Part shown: positions 1 to 12,642 of the stretch, piece after piece
Layout: the number at the start of each line of letters is the position of its first letter
How positions within the stretch are numbered: position 1 is the stretch's first letter
NCBI GenBank assembly: GCA_020137815.1
Contig: CM035358.1
Span: 2,838,292-2,902,291, forward strand
DNA from: Hormiphora californensis
Taxonomy: Eukaryota; Ctenophora; Tentaculata; Cydippida; Pleurobrachiidae
Direction of reading: 5' to 3'
DNA: 64,000 nt
Notes under the pieces: model-generated
Database searches by the model: none
What the model was told of the DNA's origin: nothing
The model's input: the letters and a program-made list of their open reading frames with translations, nothing else
Translations under genes and position numbers: made by a program

Positions 1-2550
1 GTAAGATATCTTACTGTGGGCAACTCATATATTCCGAGTCAATTGTCCCTTCCCCCTTTACTTTGGAGTTGGGCAATGAACAATATGGCGCGGGGGGGGG
101 AAAAAAAGAAAAATAAAAAAGTAAAAAAAAAAAAACAAACAATTGTGTGAACAAACAACCATGTTGCAACCAAACTCCAAGACAATTCTATCACCAGGAT
201 CAGCCGATATGTAACATACAACTTGTAATCATGACATACAAAAAAACAGACCAACAACTTACCCCTTTCCTTTCGCCATTCCTCCCTTCTGAAACAAGAA
301 GAACGTGATACTTATTAAGTATTGGTTATTCAAAAAAGCGACCATTTAAAAGAACAATAATACCAATTTTAAACACTTCTGAAACGTATTAAAATGAGCT
401 CCGTTAGAGGCATCTGAGCGATAATATAAAAAAAGATGGCGATAAGAATGTTGTGCTCTTCTTTCTCCTCTTCTCCGCAGATTCGTACTGAAGGAAGGGA
501 GATCTCTCGTCTATCTGGAAGATCGAGAGATATCTACGAGAGAAGCGATAGCTATCGTAGAGAGAGGTCGCGAATAGAGCGCTAGCCAGTAGTCTGAGCC
601 AGTATAGTACTACTATCAAGTATGCTGAAGGTTAACATCCTTTTACCACATTATTGGAATCTCATAACCGTTCTCGATCTGATCACACATGAGTGCTGGA
701 GAGATTGGAGATATAAGTTTCAAACAGGAGAGAGAAGAGAGTTCACTACAAAGAAACAATATTTTGTTATAACACTGGAAGGCCCAAAAGTAAATTATAG
801 CATCCCACGGGCACACTACAGACCTTCGGCTGTCGATTTCCTCAACAATCACAAAAGACAAACACGTCAATCCATCTCTGTCACAATGATATGGATATCT
901 GTCAAAAATGATAATGATGACTAAATAAACACTTAAAACTGGGATCAGGCAGCAAATTCTCACAGCCATGTCTACAGTAAATATTTAATGTCAAAAAGCG
1001 TGGTCTTCCAGAATATATACCGTAATCTGGGGTACCTTTTTTTTGCAGTGGTACTGTTGGACACTTTCAAATTTGGCTTAGTCCAAAATTACCAACAGAA
1101 TAACGGCATATTTTGGCATACATTTTGGTGTACAAGTCATGACCCACAAATGTTCTAAACTAACGGTACCGTTATTTTTTTCCAGTCTATGCGATTAGCT
1201 CCTAATTAGGGTTCAAACATAATTGAATGGTCACAAAATGCTAAAAATGTTCAAATCAAATGTGGTACCATAGATCTGACGGCAAATGAATCGAATCAAG
1301 TTTGGCTCCATCGATGAATGGTTTCCGATCAAATAATTCGGGGCACATTTTCAAATCCACCACTTACTTAATTGAAGACTAAATTTGGGGTGGCTACATG
1401 TTACCCCCCATTTTTGAATTTTGGGGTATCTTTGGAACGGGGTGCCAAAGGTACCCCTACTACATGTTTTACTTTTGATGGTCTGCAGAGTTGAATTAAA
1501 CCCTCTCTGACTTGTGTTTAGAAAACCATCTGACCAAGATTTTAGCCCGACCATGCCCATTTTCATCGATCGTATTCTCGAGGTAGTAAAAAACAGAATT
1601 AGTTCTACTTATGGAGGCTAAATCATAGAAAATCCGCCTGAAACCACATCAAAACTTCATAATTTGGGTCCCTCATCCTCTGTAGTTGGTAAGTATGGTT
1701 TTTGACCCTCTAGGGCGAGTTCTATTATTCTTGTGACATTCTATGCAGGAACCAGGCACCAAACTCCTTTATTTAGCAGTACCCATAAGTTCGCGGCCAC
1801 TATCCTGGCCGATCCAATTCAGTAAAAAGAACTAATACTAGCCGCCTATGGCCCAATACCACCTACCCAAGCTAAGCGTTGGATGAGTGACCCCAAATTA
1901 TTGAGTTTTGATGTGTTTAGGACGGTTGTTTGTGATTTAGCGCCATAAAATAGACCAAATCCATCCCGTTTATTCACTACATTAGTGAGTAGATGGATTA
2001 AACGGGTGGTGGATTTGGCTGAAATCTGGTAACATATGGTCCCTAAACAGTCAGATAGGGTCTAGGCAACTCTACAAACCTCATATCGAAAACCTAAACA
2101 CTTTATGTTCATTTATTTATCTTGCAAATGTTCCAAACCGTTACCCACCCCTCATTCCAGTTACCCCCATGCCTAAAACCCCACTTCACTAGAAACGTGT
2201 TAATTAATCTAATAAAATGAGAACGGGACCAAATTTCACTAGTTTATATCTGGTGTAGCTGGGTCTGGAACGGGATTCTTTGGTTCAAAAATTTTTGATG
2301 TGTGTTCTGGCAAGGATTATTTTAGGAGTGCTGAAAACGTGGTACAAAGTTACCCCAACTTACGGTAATTCGGAAATGATGAGAGTTAGTGGAGAGAGAA
2401 ATGATAAAAAAGAAGCAGCAGTAAGCACAAAAGATACGGCTCCTCATGAGTGAGGGAGGGTGACGATAAAAAACCCTCGCAGACTTCATATATTCGGGGA
2501 GGAGAGAGGTGACATTAGAAAACTCTCCTCATATGGGGAGAACACAAAGC
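1..2550. other. Intergenic or intronic DNA, no supported gene
   Basis: Small open frames exist on both strands, but none shows homology that I recognise, an acceptor-exon-donor structure or a domain. The sequence is AT-rich and largely single copy, with a few G/C/T homopolymer runs near 90-130. I see no RNA gene. Confidence 0.5.
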
Positions 2551-2554
2551 GGGG

Positions 2555-2561
2555 GGAGAGA

Positions 2562-2615
<54 letters not shown>
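2555..2615 (+). repeat. (GA)n microsatellite
   Basis: A nearly pure GA dinucleotide tract. The long Arg-Glu and Ser-Leu frames across it are consequences of the repeat, not genes. Confidence 0.97.
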
Positions 2616-2618
<3 letters not shown>

Positions 2619-5600
2619 ATGTATGTTGTATGTCTTACCATCTGGTACAACACACGACCAGCTGGCACACAAACACAACCCGCACATTACTGCATAAAGA
2701 CTCCTCTATCCTTCTCTAAACCCCAAACCACAACCACGTGTTTTGAATTCAACCATTCACTCAATGCATATTATACAGGAGATATTGAACTGTTGATACC
2801 GTGATGGAGGGTGGGTGTGAGAGAGCTCAGGGGTGGGTAAAGCACTTAGACAATGACTGAAGAAGAAAGACTTTCGTGTCTAGCTTGTGTGCATTAGCAG
2901 CAACACTACTTGATGAGAGCTAGATCAGGGCCAGCCTCCTTGTACATATATAATCGGCTCATTTTATTATCAAAGCTCCTCAATTTTATTTTTAGGCCAA
3001 ATTTGGTTGCCAGAGTAATGGCTGTGTACTATACTGTGCAAATTTGGTAATATAGGAACAGTATACACAGTGTGCATACTGTTTCTACCACATTTGCACA
3101 CAACAACAGTCGTCACCTCATTGAACAACTGCATTCACTTTGGAATGAGCCAATAATCTACAGTAGATCTGCAGAGCTAAACGTTTTTCCTATCCATAAC
3201 TTTGAACTGACTAAAAATAAAACTCATGTAAAATAAAAAATGATTCCAAGTATTGAAGACCGAGGAACAAACTTAAGGAGAAGGCTTCCCTCGTGGCAGG
3301 TTTTTCCGTGGAGTTGATATGCGTGGCATTTATCACACCCCCTCCCCCCTCGTGTTGGGAGAGACTGGCTGGATGCCAAAAAGTTAGGGAGGGAGAAAAA
3401 TAAACAAAAATCGACAGTTCGGAGTATCCTTGGGAAATTTCACGTTTCTTTTCGTTTTACTTTTGGACCCACAACCCTAATTTCTTAAATAGGTCAAAAA
3501 ACCCCCACTGCTTTTCTTCGAAATGGCCAAAATTTTCTCGGTTTCTTACCCTTAGGTGCTTTAATTTCTTTAGTGTTTGTCAACGCATGACCACTGCTTT
3601 CTCTCTGCTCTCTGTCACCGCTTCCTACGTAATGCCATCTCTTTCTCTTACCCCTTTTTAAAAAAATTTTTAACATAGCCTCTCTCCCCCCTTTTAATTT
3701 CTTTATTATATTTTCCGTCATTTTCCCCGGTTTTCCGGGGTTCAGAAAAGGGGGGAAAGGGGGTTTTGGGGGATGAAAAAAAATGGGTTAAAAAAATTTG
3801 TTTGAAAAAAAGGGTCACGGTTAAAATGAAGGAACCCTATTTTTGGGGAAAAAGGGAAAATTATTCAGGTTAAAATTTTTAAAAAAATTATGGAAAAGAG
3901 GAAAAACAAAAGGAAAAAAAAAGGGGAAGGAGAGAAGAAGGAGAGAAAAAGGGAAAAAAGGAGGGGGGAGAGGGGGAAGAAAGAGGGGGGGGGGAAAAGG
4001 AGGGGGGGGGGAGGAGGAAAAGGGAAAATGTACTACTGCAACAGCCTTAAATGATCCGGTCTCCATTTCCTTTTCTGTTGTGCTGTAAGAGCTCCCGCGA
4101 GCAAGTGGAGGGCTGAGAGAGATACGGGGGAAAAGTAAATAGGGAGATACAAAGAATGAGCTCAGAGGTTAGAGGTTGGTTGGTTTAATTAATGATTATG
4201 GGCGAGGACTCTCAGAAAAAAGTGATTATTGGGGGAAAATGGGAAAAGACGTTCAGCCCAAAAATTTTCCCCAAATTTAAATATCTTTCCTGAAGGGTAT
4301 TTAAGGCTTTTAATCAATTACAAATACGGAGATGAAAAGGGTAAATTGAAGGTTAAAACTATCTGAGACTCTTTAGGGTCAAAACATAGATGACAATAAC
4401 CAAGCTCTTCTACCCCCTTTATTGGACAGTGAGGGTTTGTAACCTGGCAAAAGCTAAAGTTTTGTAAATTGCGTATTATTACGACAACTATACAAACAGA
4501 CAAAATATATATTCGGTTAAACATGTGGATATCGCTCACAGGATAAAGTTTTAAAAAATGGATTATATATCGGCAGTGACATGTCTAATATATAAGGGCA
4601 ATGTGAATGTAGAGACAATATGTTTATAACATCATGAGAGCAATGACAATTTGCCTGATGAGAATGGGAGAGCTTGATTAGTAATTAATGAATTGAATAC
4701 ATGCATGTCGTGATTGAAGAAAGTTTAAGCAGTGGAAAGCTAGGCAGAGATAGAAAGATTGATTGAGAAAGGTTTATTGAGATACAAAGATTGATTGAAG
4801 GTTGTGATAGAGATAGAAAGACATCTTTGAATCTTGAACTGCGTTAGCACTTAGCTGATAATTTGACCCGATCTCATACAAGGGTGAAGTTTTTAATTAT
4901 CAGCACCAAAAAGTGTCAGTTATAAAGATTTTTTAAATTTACAACTTGTAAGAGCTCTCCAAAGCACAGCTTAGTGTGTACGTGTGTAAGATCAGTTTTA
5001 AATAGTATTAAAAGAGAGCGTCATAGCTGCAGCTCAAACAGTAACACAGATCTATCAGAACGCAGAGAGTCAAATTGAGAGGGTTAGGACAACCCTCAAT
5101 ATATTTGGAATCTATCATCTCTCTCTCTCACGGAGGGAGATTGAGAAATATTTCCAGGAAAGTTGACTTGCTCAGTCAGTGTGTGAGGAGGTATATTCTT
5201 GAGAATATAGTACCCTCAGCAGCTTTACCACAATCTGAACCCTCAGTTTCTGTTGGCTCAACTGGGACAGAAAGAGACAGAATTGTACATCCTGTGTACA
5301 AAACATGACTATACTGACACCTGTGTTATACGTGTCTAAATAAAAAACTACGAGAGACATGGGAAACAAAAACAACATGTGACACAGAAAAGTGTGCTCT
5401 CGTGTAATTCTACCGCTAATTTAGCCACGCACCACCACATGGCCCTTTAACGTTATACGTGGCTACGGAGTGAATGGAGAGAAAGAGGAGATGAGAGAGA
5501 AGAGAGAAGGCGAGAAAGAGAGATGTAGATAGAGAGAAAGTAGAAGAGAGGAGAGAGGGAAGGAGAGACAGATAAGATAGGAAGGAGAGAAGAGCGATAA

Positions 5601-6879
5601 TAAGAGATATGATCTGTAGAAGAGCGAGAGCTGAAGATAACCACTTAGATAGCTAGGATGACTGCGTTCTCCTTCCAGTTCTGTACCTACTCGCCTCTAG
5701 AAGCTCTCCCAGCCTGAGGGCCCCGCTCTAAAAAGTAGATATCACATTCCTTAGATGCTTTTACACAACCCTATGTCTATAGCATTCCTATCCTTGCATT
5801 GCTTTGGGATGTTGCAATGATTACGATGGGAAAAACGATGTCAAGGATTTCTAAGAATCAGAGTAATAAGAGATTGAATGAGCGTCAAATGAGAAAGCAG
5901 TGACAGCTGAGAAAGATGTAACACAAGAACAGTCTATCAAATGAATGGTTATGTGGCTGAGATGAGGGTTAAGATTTGATCACTCCCTGACAGCATGACC
6001 ACCCCCTCTCAATTCTTTCTAACTCGTATGATTCTCTTAAACAGGACTGTGACAGGGAGGGTTTATGTGGTTAATCGTGATTCACAAACTCTCAGCTCGA
6101 AAAGCTGTTAAGTTTTCAATCGTTCCCTGGCGAATTCTGTTACGAAATTGAACGGGTGGAATATAGATCTCGGGGTAAAAATGAAATTTTGTTCGTTGTT
6201 TGTGTGGTTGTTTGAACCTAAAAGATAAGTTCTATTACTCCATCTATTCGATAACTATTTCTCTCTCTCGCTTTCTTTATCTATATCACTCTCTCCCACC
6301 TCCCACTCTACCTCTATTTCTCTCACTCTATCTCTCTCTAATCTATCTCTCTTCCCTCTCTAAGAGAGTGTCTATACGTCTCCAAGAGGCCTATAGTATT
6401 GGACGTCTAGCTGATCCCGGACATGGCTACAGTATGTTATAGAGATGAAGGCAAAGGGGAGGAAGAAGATGAGGAGAAAGAGAAATAGAGATAGAGAGAC
6501 GAGATGGGGAAGAGAGAGAAGAGAAGAGAGAGAGAGGGGGGAAGAGAGAGAGAGAGAGAGAGAAAAGAGCTTGGGAAAAGGGCCGGGTGACCGGCCCCGG
6601 CTAGGAGGGCATGGGAAGGATATAGAGGTACGGACAGACAGATAGACACTCAATACAAAGGATAGTTAGAGCCGAGAAAAAAAGAAAGAGAGCGACATCC
6701 TCGTTGATCGGACATTGAGATTTCAGCTCTAAATTGTTTTGAAAAGAATGAATTAAGCCCATGAGGCTGTGGTATGCCTACACTTTTATAACACAGTGTA
6801 CATTGCATTAAGGCCACACCCCGGTAGCTCTCCATGAACATTTGATGCTTTTAGCAGATCAAAGTGATTCCTGCATTAT
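2616..6879. other. Non-coding stretch with GA-rich patches
   Basis: No supported gene. It contains the homopolymer-noise patch described separately, GA-rich low-complexity DNA at about 5470-5630 and 6440-6570, and a CT-rich stretch at about 6255-6365. Short open frames in these places are compositional. Confidence 0.5.
3480..4060. other. Homopolymer-rich, probably low-quality sequence
   Basis: Runs of A, G and C 5-10 nt long replace normal sequence texture, giving Lys/Gly/Arg-only or Pro/Phe-only frames on both strands. This looks like an uncorrected long-read segment rather than biology. A matching patch lies at 53580-54560. Confidence 0.6.
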
Positions 6880-7123
<244 letters not shown>

Positions 7124-7342
7124 CATCAAGAGATATCGTAACAAATGCACATCACAATAAAGACTATGACTATCTCTCACTCACCCCTCTCTCTGTGTCT
7201 TCGAGACAAACAATTGCACTTCGCACTCTCTCGCTATAACACATTGCTATCCTTCCCAAACTACTCACCATCATTGCGTATAACCCCTTTATATTGATCC
7301 TCAGCTCTCTTTCTCAGCCCCCCTCTCTCGATATAACGAACC

Positions 7343-7490
7343 TACGAACACCCTTCCTCGTACATGTATGGGGATCACATATTACTAGTACATAATAATC
7401 GCATAATATTATGTCTATCTTAATACTAGTAATTGTACTAGTAATATATGTGATCCCCATACGGCATACATACGAGGAAGGGTGTTCGTA
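7343..7490. mobile_element. Foldback (MITE-like) inverted repeat
   Basis: The ends are inverted copies (left TACGAACACCCTTCCTCG, right its complement). The arms run about 45-50 nt inward, through GGGGATCACATATTACTAGTAC, before a short AT-rich loop. There is no coding capacity. A separate 38-bp palindrome abuts the right end. I could not identify a target-site duplication. Confidence 0.7.
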
Positions 7491-7525
7491 AAAGCACAGA
7501 CTACCTAGGTAGTTTGTGCTTTTAC
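7488..7525. repeat. 38-bp near-perfect palindrome
   Basis: A self-complementary hairpin starting GTAAAAGCACAGAC, centred on CTACCTAGGTAG, with one mismatched pair. It overlaps the last bases of the neighbouring foldback element. Confidence 0.75.
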
Positions 7526-7749
7526 GATCACAGTCAATAAAATACACAGAGAAGGGAGAGAGATAGATAGGAGAAACAATTCGACAGACAATGGCAGAGA
7601 AATCAGATCTGAGATGGAAAGATGGTAAAGCAATTATAGCTATGTGGCCTGGTTTGTCTACTGTTATAACGAGGTTGAGGCTTTCACATGTACATAGGTC
7701 TGATGAGTGATCACGGTGTTACGGGATGGCATTGTGCCAGTCATATATC

Positions 7750-7865
7750 GCCTCTATTTCTATCTTTCTATCTTTCTATCTCTTTCTATCTTTCTCCCAT
7801 CTCTCTCTTTCTTTATCGTTCTATCTTTCTTTCTCTCTCTCCCTCCCTCTCTTTTTCTCTATCAA
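7750..7865. repeat. (CTTT/CTAT)n pyrimidine microsatellite
   Basis: A tetranucleotide-like CTTTCTAT repeat grading into CT-rich sequence. Non-coding. A second CT-rich patch lies at about 8260-8345. Confidence 0.85.
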
Positions 7866-8838
7866 TTACTAACGATGCTTTTAATGGCAGGTAATTATTG
7901 TGGTTCAAGTAATTGTTGTTCTCGAAGGATGGAAGTAATATGGTAAATGGTTTTAGAAAGTTACAGGCGAAAGAGCTTGACGTGTTATCATGTAACCGTG
8001 TTACAATTGTGAGATGTAATTCAAATCACAAGTCATCAGTCATCTTATTATCTCACATGACTGACAACCTAGAACCCACGTAGTACGAACCCCACATGCC
8101 CCCATATGTATCTCAACTCCATTTATAGCTCCTACTCTTCATAGCCCTCGCATTATGTCTGAACTCATAATGGAGTCTGACCAGCTACATCGTCATTAGA
8201 TGAGTGGGTGACAATGGACGTAGCATCCTAATTAGGCGCCTATTCCTACTTACTAAACTCTCTCTCTCTTTCATCCCTTCTTTCTCTCTATCTCTCTCTC
8301 TCTCTCTCTTGTTCATTTCTTCTCTCTTTCTCTCACTATCTCTCTTCAGTTCCTCCACGCTTTCCCCTCTCTCTAATTTTCTACATGTCTAGAAATAACT
8401 CATTCAGGCTTTGTTTGTCATACGACACCCATGTTCATGTGCTGTCCTCTCTTTCGCCTTCCCCATCTCTTTCTCGCTCTCTCTCACTATCTCATTTGTA
8501 ATCTCTCGAGTGTCTAATAAAATTACTAAACTCTGAGAAGCGTTGAAAAGCTTCACAAATGAGGCGGAGAGAGATAGAGGTTATTTAGCTCACGGGCACG
8601 ATAAAAACGATAGTAAAAAGTAAGATTGGAGGATAAATTGCCATTGACAAGTGAAAGAATGATGTCATTTTTAAAAACTTCTGATTTTATTACCTTACAC
8701 AGGCTTGTAATACGCATGTCGTTAACTAAAATCTCAAGATCGATATATATATGACAAGAACTGTCAATGAACAAAATATTATCTGATTGGTATTTGCTCG
8801 CTATTTAAATCTTGAATATAATAATGACGTCCTTAAAC

Positions 8839-8872
8839 CGGTCACATGTACTATTGAAGTAGTACATGTGAC
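8839..8872. repeat. Short hairpin
   Basis: GTCACATGTACTA and its inverted complement are separated by about 8 nt. It could extrude or be a foldback remnant; no gene is attached. Confidence 0.6.
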
Positions 8873-9196
8873 TATAACAGGCATGTACAAAGGCAACCAT
8901 GACACTACTGCATTGGACGCAAAGTACGTTAGAACATTGTGACGCCATTTTCTACGAAATTAGGGCAAAAAGGCACTTTGGGATCAAAAGAACTCGTGTG
9001 ACGTGAGACGTGTTGTCAACAAAGGGTATAGACTATTGGAGCCCAATATGACAACTGTAAAGCATTGTCCCTTCAGTAATGAAATTGTAGACAGATTTCA
9101 TGTCAGGGGCTATAATTGAATCGCTCCCCGGAATAATATAACATTCCCCAAATAAAATATTTTGGCTTCTCTCCAAAATGCCCCCCGTTTATTTAC

Positions 9197-9561
9197 CTTG
9201 GTAATTTTAGAACTGGCTGGGCGAGCACGAGGTGTGCTCAGGGGATCCTCCTCCCCTTGTTGATTCTCAATACTTGGAGTAGTGGGTGATTCTTGGATGG
9301 GTTCCAACTGGTGGTGATGGGTGTTGGGGGTGGTGTTTAGGGCCATCAGTTCCAGGGGTGACGGATTACAATTAGTGGGTGTCTGGATATCGCAATCAGC
9401 AATATCTCCCATGTTTATCACCGTGGTGATTGGGGGGAGAGTAGGGAATTTAACACTGGGATCAATTATACGCAGGGTGGTGTCCTGGTGGTGTCCTGCT
9501 GTTGCAGTCCGGGATAGAGATGACTCTGAGCCGGGTTTAATCATTGATATCACCGTTGAGC
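9197..9561 (-). CDS. Internal exon of an unrecognised Ser/Thr/Pro-rich protein (partial gene)
   Basis: On the minus strand a 365-nt open segment is bounded by a good acceptor (CCCTCTCCCTACAG, polypyrimidine plus AG) and a donor (AAG then GTAAAT). It is entered in phase 1 and left in phase 0, giving about 121 codons. The peptide is rich in Ser, Thr, Pro and His (for example TTPNTHHHQ and ESPTTPS), with no transmembrane segment or cysteine pattern. This composition is typical of the disordered part of a nuclear regulator, but no DNA-binding domain is visible here. Neighbouring exons are not securely found; a candidate first exon lies about 1.3 kb upstream on the same strand, but its phase does not join directly, so an intermediate exon would be needed. 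Function unknown. Confidence 0.5.
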
Positions 9562-10399
9562 CTGTAGGGAGAGGGAACATGGTTACATTAGGGATTTGGA
9601 AGAAAATGGTTAGAGAGAAACATAGCTAGGCCGGATGAACATTAGGTAAACATGTAACGGTTAGATAGATAAGGGGTGAGATAGGGCCTATGGGAATGAA
9701 TGTGTCAGGTAAGGGGGTTACTATAATAAGTTGGTGGTTGTACTAGTGCGATCATTTTCAATTTCCATGTTACAATTTTGGGGATTTTATTACAAAGCAC
9801 TATTAGGCTACCAATGAAATATGAATATTATGACGCGTGATAGCTCAATGAATATATTTATGAACAGAGACGCATGATAATTAGCCACAGGAACATATTC
9901 CCTTGACTCTCTTGAGTTGAAACATTACGTCAACTCTCAAAGTGGATTCCAGACTTGAAGTTATTGAAACCATTGGAAACATTACGTTATCGTACCACGC
10001 CAAGCATGCCTCTATAAGGTGCATCATGATACTTGGTAACTCATTTAAAGTCACGCTATTTAGTAAGTCGCATTCAACCTCAATTGCACTGTACTTCTCT
10101 GTACTATCTCTCAATTCAAGATTTACCATGAATTTCAAAGTTCAAAGAATTTACGAACACATCTCGACTCTCTTTTCCATAACCCATCATTATAAGTTCT
10201 CCCATTCCTCTCGACTAGCTGTCACTTTATGCTTCAGTTAAACTATATTCCCCCTTCCTTGATGAAAGCTAGATGAGGGGAATATATGAAGGGAAATATG
10301 GCTTCTAACAATGCCATATTTATGAAGTTTCTGCCACGAAGATCACGCGAAGGAATTTATGAGGGCGGAAATTGGTATGAAAGGGGGGACATACAATTA

Positions 10400-10446
10400 G
10401 GGCACAAATTCTATAATGCATAAATAAAATTTGTGCCCTAATTTGT
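10400..10446. repeat. Short hairpin, 17-nt arms
   Basis: TTAGGGCACAAATT and its inverted complement flank a short AT-rich loop. No gene is attached. Confidence 0.6.
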
Positions 10447-10834
10447 TTTATCTGCAAGGCCCAGATTTTCCGAGCCTCACAGATGATAAAAAACTATAAA
10501 ATACTATGCTCTTCAAAAACACCTACATCCCTGTCAGTTGTCACTCCCCGATTATAAAGTCATTCTTAATTTCCTTACTAAGTCATGTTTTCGAAAGCCG
10601 TAAGCTGTCAAAAATATGCCAACCTTACGTAAGGTTAACAGGATGATTCAGTGACATTTAGCGAGAAGTTTAACATCAGGCTAAACATCATTACAGTGAC
10701 TTCTCCTAGTCAAGGTAAATTGTAATATTCACACATGTCACGTGGTATTAGAACTTGCCAACATATATTCTCAAATATCACGTGTTACGCCCCCTGTTAC
10801 CTTGTGACACATCACAGAGATCTCCGATGATCAC

Positions 10835-10921
10835 CTTTGCCAGGTTCTCAAGACACTTGTTGAGAAAGCGCCGGCCGACAGTCAGCAGCAAACTCCCGCT
10901 CGGTGAGTAGAAGAGTCCCAT
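10835..10921 (-). CDS. Candidate first exon, unknown protein
   Basis: On the minus strand an ATG (complement of 10919-10921) opens 29 codons ending in Leu-Ala-Lys directly before GTGATC, a possible donor. The peptide begins MGLFYSPSGSLLL and continues with a basic, amphipathic-looking segment. It is on the same strand as the exon at 9197-9561, but phases (0 here, 1 there) do not match directly. Unspliced, the frame runs on about 18 codons to a stop, so this may be chance. Confidence 0.22.
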
Positions 10922-11443
10922 GTTGTCAGGAATGGATGATTTTAGGGAGGGTTAGATCACCAAACAGCGATATTTGACAGAATCCGAATATAATATAAGA
11001 TATTTGACTTGCCAGTTGTCTCCAAAGATCCTAAAATATCCTCTTTTGATCTCGACTGAGCGAGAGAGGGAGGTGAAGAAACACACGTGAGAGAAGGTTT
11101 CCAATGTCAATGAAGGACTCCAACTTTAGTATTTTTCAGGAACACAAAGTACACACGAGAGAATGAGAGAAATACAAGTGGGCAATGACACGTGTTGACA
11201 GACTATCTCCCTCTCTCTCTGAGATGTTGTTGCCTGATGAAGGTATGGGTAGGAGAATATATCTTGATACTGTTTTGGGCGTGTTGAATGTAGCTGCCAG
11301 CGGATGTGAGCACGGGTTACAAGGCGATGGAAAATAAGGAAAGAGACAAGAGCTATTTTTTGAATCGAAAACAAAATGGCAGAGTGGGTAATTGGCCTCA
11401 CATACCGCAGAGAGAAAAATAGGGAGAGAGGTGTAGAGAGATA

Positions 11444-11588
<145 letters not shown>

Positions 11589-12540
11589 TGGGCACGTGAT
11601 TCACCGCGTGTTTGTGTCGGACATTTATATTTTCGTATACGCTTGTCATCGCTGAACCTGTAACCAATAATTACTGTATAGGTGCACTTTCACCCACCGT
11701 ATATCTCTCTGTCTGTATCTCTTTCTTTATCTCTCCGTCTCTCTCCTTCACCTTTTACATATTTCTCTCCCTTTCATCCTTGTTCACTTACTATTTCTCT
11801 CCCACCACTCAATCATGATCAGTACAGCTGCTGGTCTCTCACCAACAACAACATGTGTATTTTCACACCACAATATTGTTTGTTTAATCTTCAATCTGCT
11901 CTATCTGACGGCTAGTATGCTGAGCCGTCAGAGCTAGATTGAGTATGCGGTTAATAGTGCGAATCGAGCATTATGTCAGGGTATTATATAGTGAGTTGAG
12001 ATTGAGAGAGACTAAGTGAGGGTGAAAAAGTGAGAGAGACGCTTAGAGATAGAGTGAGAGAGATAAAAAGGAAGGTTAGGGAGAGAATACTAGTTGTATA
12101 ACTATATCGATAGAATACAGCTAGTTGTAGAATATATTTAACTGTGACGTGCAGTACTAATTATTGTTAGTGGCGCGGGGGTGCCTCTACCAGCGTATGT
12201 CATGTAATGTGTCTGTATTTTTGTGCACATATATGTGGTATTATTTCGACCGGAATCAGAAGGTGAAAGAGAGAAATTATAGAAATCATATTTCATGCAT
12301 GGGAGGGATATTAGAAATGAAGGGACAAAGATGAGAAAAATATTGACACAGAGAGATATATATATTGAGAGAGAAAGACAGCTAGATGAATAATAATGGC
12401 ACGTTTGTGTGACCACATTGTGTGATATATGATGGAGGGGGGGGGGAGACGTCTGGGCGCCGCCCCTCCTCCTTCATCGCACCCGCACACCCGGAAATGT
12501 AGTTGTTCTGAGAGAGATGGTGTGTGGTGGGGAGAGAGGT

Positions 12541-12555
12541 GGGAGAGAGAGAGAG

Positions 12556-12639
<84 letters not shown>
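12541..12639 (+). repeat. (GA)n array with duplicated GTGTGTGAG insert
   Basis: Two GA blocks, each preceded by GAGGTGTGTGAG, so the array has a higher-order duplication of about 53 nt. Confidence 0.9.

Positions 12640-12642
<3 letters not shown>

Noticed and set aside
9881-10241. Open frames on both strands (85 and 99 residues) as an exon of the minus-strand gene
   Set aside because: Both strands are open and neither has a convincing acceptor or donor in the required phase.
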